A stretch of DNA of 64,000 nt from assembly GCF_016808095.1 (NCBI RefSeq), contig NC_068976.1, positions 19,438,371-19,502,370 on the forward strand, read 5' to 3'. The position numbers and the translations under genes are program-made. How positions within the stretch are numbered: the stretch's first letter is position 1; each line of letters begins with the position of its first letter. The notes below the pieces were generated by a model. That model had not been told where the DNA came from, searched no databases, and worked only from the letters and a program-made list of their open reading frames with translations. Shown one piece after another: positions 61,001 to 64,000 of this stretch. The stretch comes from Vigna angularis (lineage: Eukaryota > Streptophyta > Magnoliopsida > Fabales > Fabaceae).

Positions 61001-64000
61001 TATTTTTTGGGTATTGAAGTAGCACAATCCAACATCGGTATTGTCATATCTCAGAGGAAGTATGCGTTAGACATCTTGGAGGAAACAGGGTTAATGAACT
61101 CTAAATCTGTTGAGACACCTATGGATCCTAACATCAAACTCCTACCAAATCAAGGGGAGCCTTTCTCAGATCCTGAACGGTACAGAAGACTAGTTGGCAA
61201 ATTAAACTATCTTACTGTTACACGTCCTGACATTTCCTTCGCAGTTAGCGTTGTGAGTCAATTCCTAAACTCCCCATGTGAAGACCATTGGGATGCGGTT
61301 GTTCGCATACTGAAGGTTTGCTATATGGTCCTAACAACAATACAAAAATCGTTTGCTATTCAGATGCTGACTGGGCTGGTTCCCCTTCTGATAGGAGATC
61401 TACTTCTGAATATTGTGTCTCTGTTGGTGGCAACCTAATATCATGGAAAAGTAAGAAGCAAAGTGTTGTGGCAAGGTCCAGCGTAGAAGCAGAATATAGA
61501 GCTATGGCATCAGCTACTTGCGAGCTCGTGTGGCTTAAACAATTACTCAGTGAATTGAAATTTGGAGATGTCACTCAAATGATACTTATATGTGATAATC
61601 AAGCTGCTCTCCATATCAGCTCTAACCCTCTCTTTCATGAGAGAACCAAGCACATTGAAGTTGATTGTCACTTTATTCGAGAAAAGATCATATCCGGAGA
61701 CATCAAGACTGAGTTTGTTAACTCAAGCAACCAGTTGGCAGACATATTCACTAAGTCCTTACGAGGACCTAGAATTGATTATCTTTGTAACAAGCTTGGA
61801 ACATATGATTTATATACTCCAGCTTGAGGGGGAGTGTTAGATGTTAAGGATTTATTTTTCTGTTAGTTGGGCTTAGCCCATTCTGTATTAAGGGCATTGG
61901 CCCGTATATTTCATTATAAATAAAACTACCCTATGTGTATTCAATACACAAGGGGATATTTTCTCCCAATCCTCTCCATTTCTCACACTTTGTTTCTTTT
62001 AAATTAATTTTAAATTACTGAAAGTGAAGCATTATGTTGAATTCAACTATCTTTACGCTTATCAACCCAAAAGAACAAAAGAAAGCCCTTTTTACTCTGT
62101 ACGTTTGTTCAACAGGTTATATGGAATGTTTATTTGTCTTTACTGCATAATATTTATATCATAACTGTCAAAAATTTATATGTTAACAATTGGTCTGTTT
62201 AATTGGCCACAAGTGGTGCTTTCCTGAAAGTTCAGCTTGTGTATTAGGCTGTCTATTTTCATGATTTCAGATTGATATAATTCAAAGCACATAAAAAGGT
62301 GTAAGTTTTATGAGTAACACAACATGAGCCGAATTTATAGTGTAAAGTAATGGAAGCTCCAGCAGGAAAGAAAGTGATCAAACTAGTGAAATGGATCAGT
62401 GTTTATTTGACGAGCTAATGTTGTTATTTCATAATTAGGCAGTCAAGGTTGATAGAGTTTAAAGTAAAATAAAATTGTTTTTAGCCATGTTCAATGTTCA
62501 ATTACAAACTCTTCAAAACATAATGTAAATATGTGAGTATGAAATTGAAGTAAATGAGTGGGGAATCAGTGATGCCGTGTAAAAGTGATAATAATGCATG
62601 TAAGTGCAAGTCATTGTCTGCAACAGCAGTAGGACCTTAATGCACTTTGAATTTAGCTATTTGTTCCTAATTATTTTATTGCTGATGACTATAATCATTT
62701 ACTCCATACTAATTTTTCATTTAAACAACTACTTTCCTGGTGATTACTACAGGAGGAGATTCAGAAAAAAACTGGTTACATAGTAATGCGAGCTGAGGGT
62801 GTTTTTGATGTGGATGCAAACACATCTATTGATCAGCTCTCAGAGGATTTGAACATCAAGATGCCGGAGGTCTAACACTTCATTGATTACATGAAACTGT
62901 CATTTGTCTTCTATGACCCTACTTATCTGACTAGAGATTGTGTAGTTTTCCTATTAGTATAGCATTAACTAAGTTGTTTATGAATTTACTCCTCAGAATC
63001 ATTGTAGCATTGTAGACCTATCTTTGCATCTCAAATAGGCACCCCACAGCATTGAATTTAAAGTAGGCACATTGTCAACGCATTTTCTATGCCAGCTTGT
63101 TATCGACATAAGTCATGGACAAATTGGGAAAATGCGCAAATATGCTATATTTTGGGGAAATTTATGCTGTTAACTATAATAACATTTGATGCATCCTTGG
63201 GTTTAGAGTTTTTGAGACAATGATCTCATTTTGGAATTAATTTTGCTTACTGTTCATAATGTTAAGTCTGATGAAGAATTTCAGCCCTCTCGATACTTAG
63301 GTGACATGCAATTTCAGGGTCATCAATATGAGACAGTATCAGGCTTTGTGTGTGAGGCATTTGGATACATTCCAAGGACAGGTGAGTGCATCAAAGTAGT
63401 TCTTGAAAGGGAAGATGAAGATGATAACAATGAGTCCAGTGCTGACCAGCAGGATCAGAAGCAAAAGAATCAAACTTTCAAACTTGAGGTAATCAATCTT
63501 TTACCGTCTAAAATTGTCACTTGTTGAATTTTTGCTTAGATCTGTCCAGAGTTGGAAAGAATGGATGGTGAACACATAAGTAATACCAACAACTATAACG
63601 ACAGCATCACACAGCTATAATATACTTGCATGTGTCTTTTAAATATGATTGCTCGACTATTACTCGAGCTACACTAAAGATGTCAATTTTTTTCCTCAAA
63701 AAACTTGTTCACAAGTTGTGCTTTGATTTCTGGTTTTTGAGCATATGGTTAGAGAATCGATGTAAGAGTACTTTGTACATTGTTAACTTGTCATGGGATT
63801 GGAATTACATTTTTGCACCACCATCAAAATTTTTTTATCTTGCGTGAGCCATGTTCACAAGGTTTCAAATTAACTTTTTTTTGTTGATCTGTGTGAATTA
63901 ATAAACTGGATCTAGAGCTTCTCCCTAGCCTACCCCAACCCCTTTTCTTTAGAATGGAAAACACGCAGCTGCTTTGTCTTTGGTGCAGATACTAGCTGGA
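52049..64000 (+). CDS. DUF21/CBS (CNNM/CorC-like) protein, chloroplast type, 3' end outside window
   Basis: Matches the plant family of At1g55930/At3g13070. Exons: 52049-52621, 52951-53048, 53141-53234, 53830-53907, 54083-54186, 54662-54743, 55122-55261, 55342-55420, 55525-55588, 56208-56299, 57112-57177, 62753-62869, 63318-63488, 63989 onward; all keep frame, 590 residues so far. The Ser/Arg-rich N-terminus resembles a chloroplast transit peptide. The DUF21 membrane domain starts near residue 165 (FFSMAETSITTLWPWK) and includes LLLTEITPKSIAVHNA. Two CBS domains follow (VREVMTPLVDVVAID; VWNLLREFRIRKVHM, AVVLNEYGGTVG, then TLEDVVEEIVGEIFDEND), and a CorC/HlyC-type end begins near residue 540 (YETVSGFVCEAFGYIPRTGE). 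Related CNNM/CorC proteins are linked to Mg2+ transport; the role here is inferred. Intron 11 holds a 4780-bp Copia element. Exons 2-5 also exist as a pseudogene at 26296-28230. Confidence 0.92.
57208..57360 (+). repeat. 5' LTR of the intron-11 Copia element
   Basis: 153 bp, TG...CA, containing TATAAATAAAA near 57289, a candidate LTR TATA box. Confidence 0.95.
57361..57700 (+). other. GC-rich leader of the intron-11 Copia element
   Basis: Starts with the primer site and has a short (CGC)n run at about 57417-57434. It is far more GC-rich than the surrounding intron. The minus-strand frames here are composition artefacts. Confidence 0.6.
57701..61827 (+). pseudogene. Copia gag-pol of the intron-11 element, interrupted
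   Basis: Gag starts at ATG 57701 (retrotransposon gag N-terminus and UBN2-like region, LDGTNHATWASDIKLWLKSQ), then Cys knuckle CDHCGKLGHKIDQC, protease WVLDSGATDHITGN, GAG-pre-integrase, integrase core (HSDIWGP, DNGREY, NGVVERKNRHLIE) and, after an in-frame TAG at 60068-60070, reverse transcriptase (LDVKNAFLNGDLHEEIYM, YGLKQSPRAWFGKF, IVYVDDIVLTGSD). Near 61311-61318 a small deletion shifts the frame at the start of RNase H, which continues in another frame (YSDADWAGSPSDRRSTSEYC, SSVEAEYRAMASATCE) to 61827. The catalytic RT box YVDD is intact. The stop and frameshift together make this copy unlikely to be autonomous. Confidence 0.92.
61835..61987 (+). repeat. 3' LTR of the intron-11 Copia element
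   Basis: 153 bp, identical to the 5' LTR by reading; preceded by the polypurine tract. Confidence 0.95.

Larger units (their letters stand above)
57208..61987 (+). mobile_element. Copia LTR retrotransposon in intron 11 of the DUF21/CBS gene
   Basis: The 4780-bp element has 153-bp LTRs (57208-57360, 61835-61987) that look identical, TGTTAGATG...TTTCTCACA. Target duplication CTTTG is at 57203-57207 and 61988-61992. A primer site TGGTATCTAGAGC begins at 57361 and the polypurine tract GAGGGGGAG ends at 61834. Short LTRs and Cys-knuckle type suit the Ale/Retrofit-like group. It lies in the same direction as the host gene, 31 bp from the end of exon 11. Confidence 0.95.

Noticed and set aside
52049..64000. 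Bacterial-type CorC/HlyC gene or hemolysin
   Set aside because: The gene has at least 14 spliced exons and a transit-peptide-like start. The hemolysin name in this family is historical, and nothing here indicates a toxin.

Overview
The window is nuclear DNA of a flowering plant. It has intron-containing genes with GT-AG borders, plant-type families (ABCC transporter, LRR receptor-like proteins, a chloroplast-type DUF21/CBS protein), four plant LTR retrotransposons with TGGTATC-type primer sites, and very AT-rich spacers. The style of the repeats fits a legume (Phaseoleae-like), but that is inference from resemblance; no species is claimed.

Layout. 1-4500: AT-rich spacer with a terminal-inverted-repeat element, a second partial copy of it, short tandem repeats and a degenerate minisatellite. 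4641-10253: a complete ten-exon ABCC (MRP-type) transporter gene. 11514-12921: a MULE-like element carrying an antisense fragment of an AGC (D6PK-like) kinase. 13911-39434: a cluster of three paralogous LRR receptor-like protein genes, here called RLP1, RLP2 and RLP3. 41061-51127: a complete Ty3/gypsy chromovirus-like element on the minus strand with 2646-bp LTRs. 52049 to beyond the window end: a chloroplast-targeted DUF21/CBS (CNNM/CorC-like) gene with at least 14 exons, whose intron 11 holds a Copia element.

State of the RLP genes. RLP1 is cut in its transmembrane/tail region by a gag-only LTR element with LTRs that look identical. RLP2 reads as intact. RLP3 is broken by a 277-bp foldback MITE and a 4-nt frameshift, and its TATA box is changed. 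Between RLP1 and RLP2 lies a Copia element inserted into an old gypsy integrase fragment, followed by a decayed copy of exons 2-5 of the DUF21/CBS gene. Between RLP2 and RLP3 lies a copy of the 3' end of the ABCC gene.

Interpretation. The simplest reading is an ancestral order ABCC - RLP - DUF21/CBS that was expanded by at least two unequal tandem duplications. Each carried a piece of a flanking gene into the cluster. The three RLPs share sequence in a mosaic way that suggests gene conversion. All four complete LTR elements have paired LTRs with about 0-2 visible differences, so insertion was recent, yet none has an uninterrupted gag-pol. I found no bacterial-type system, CRISPR array, tRNA or rRNA. 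The most novel content is the duplication architecture and the LTR-derived C-terminus of RLP1.
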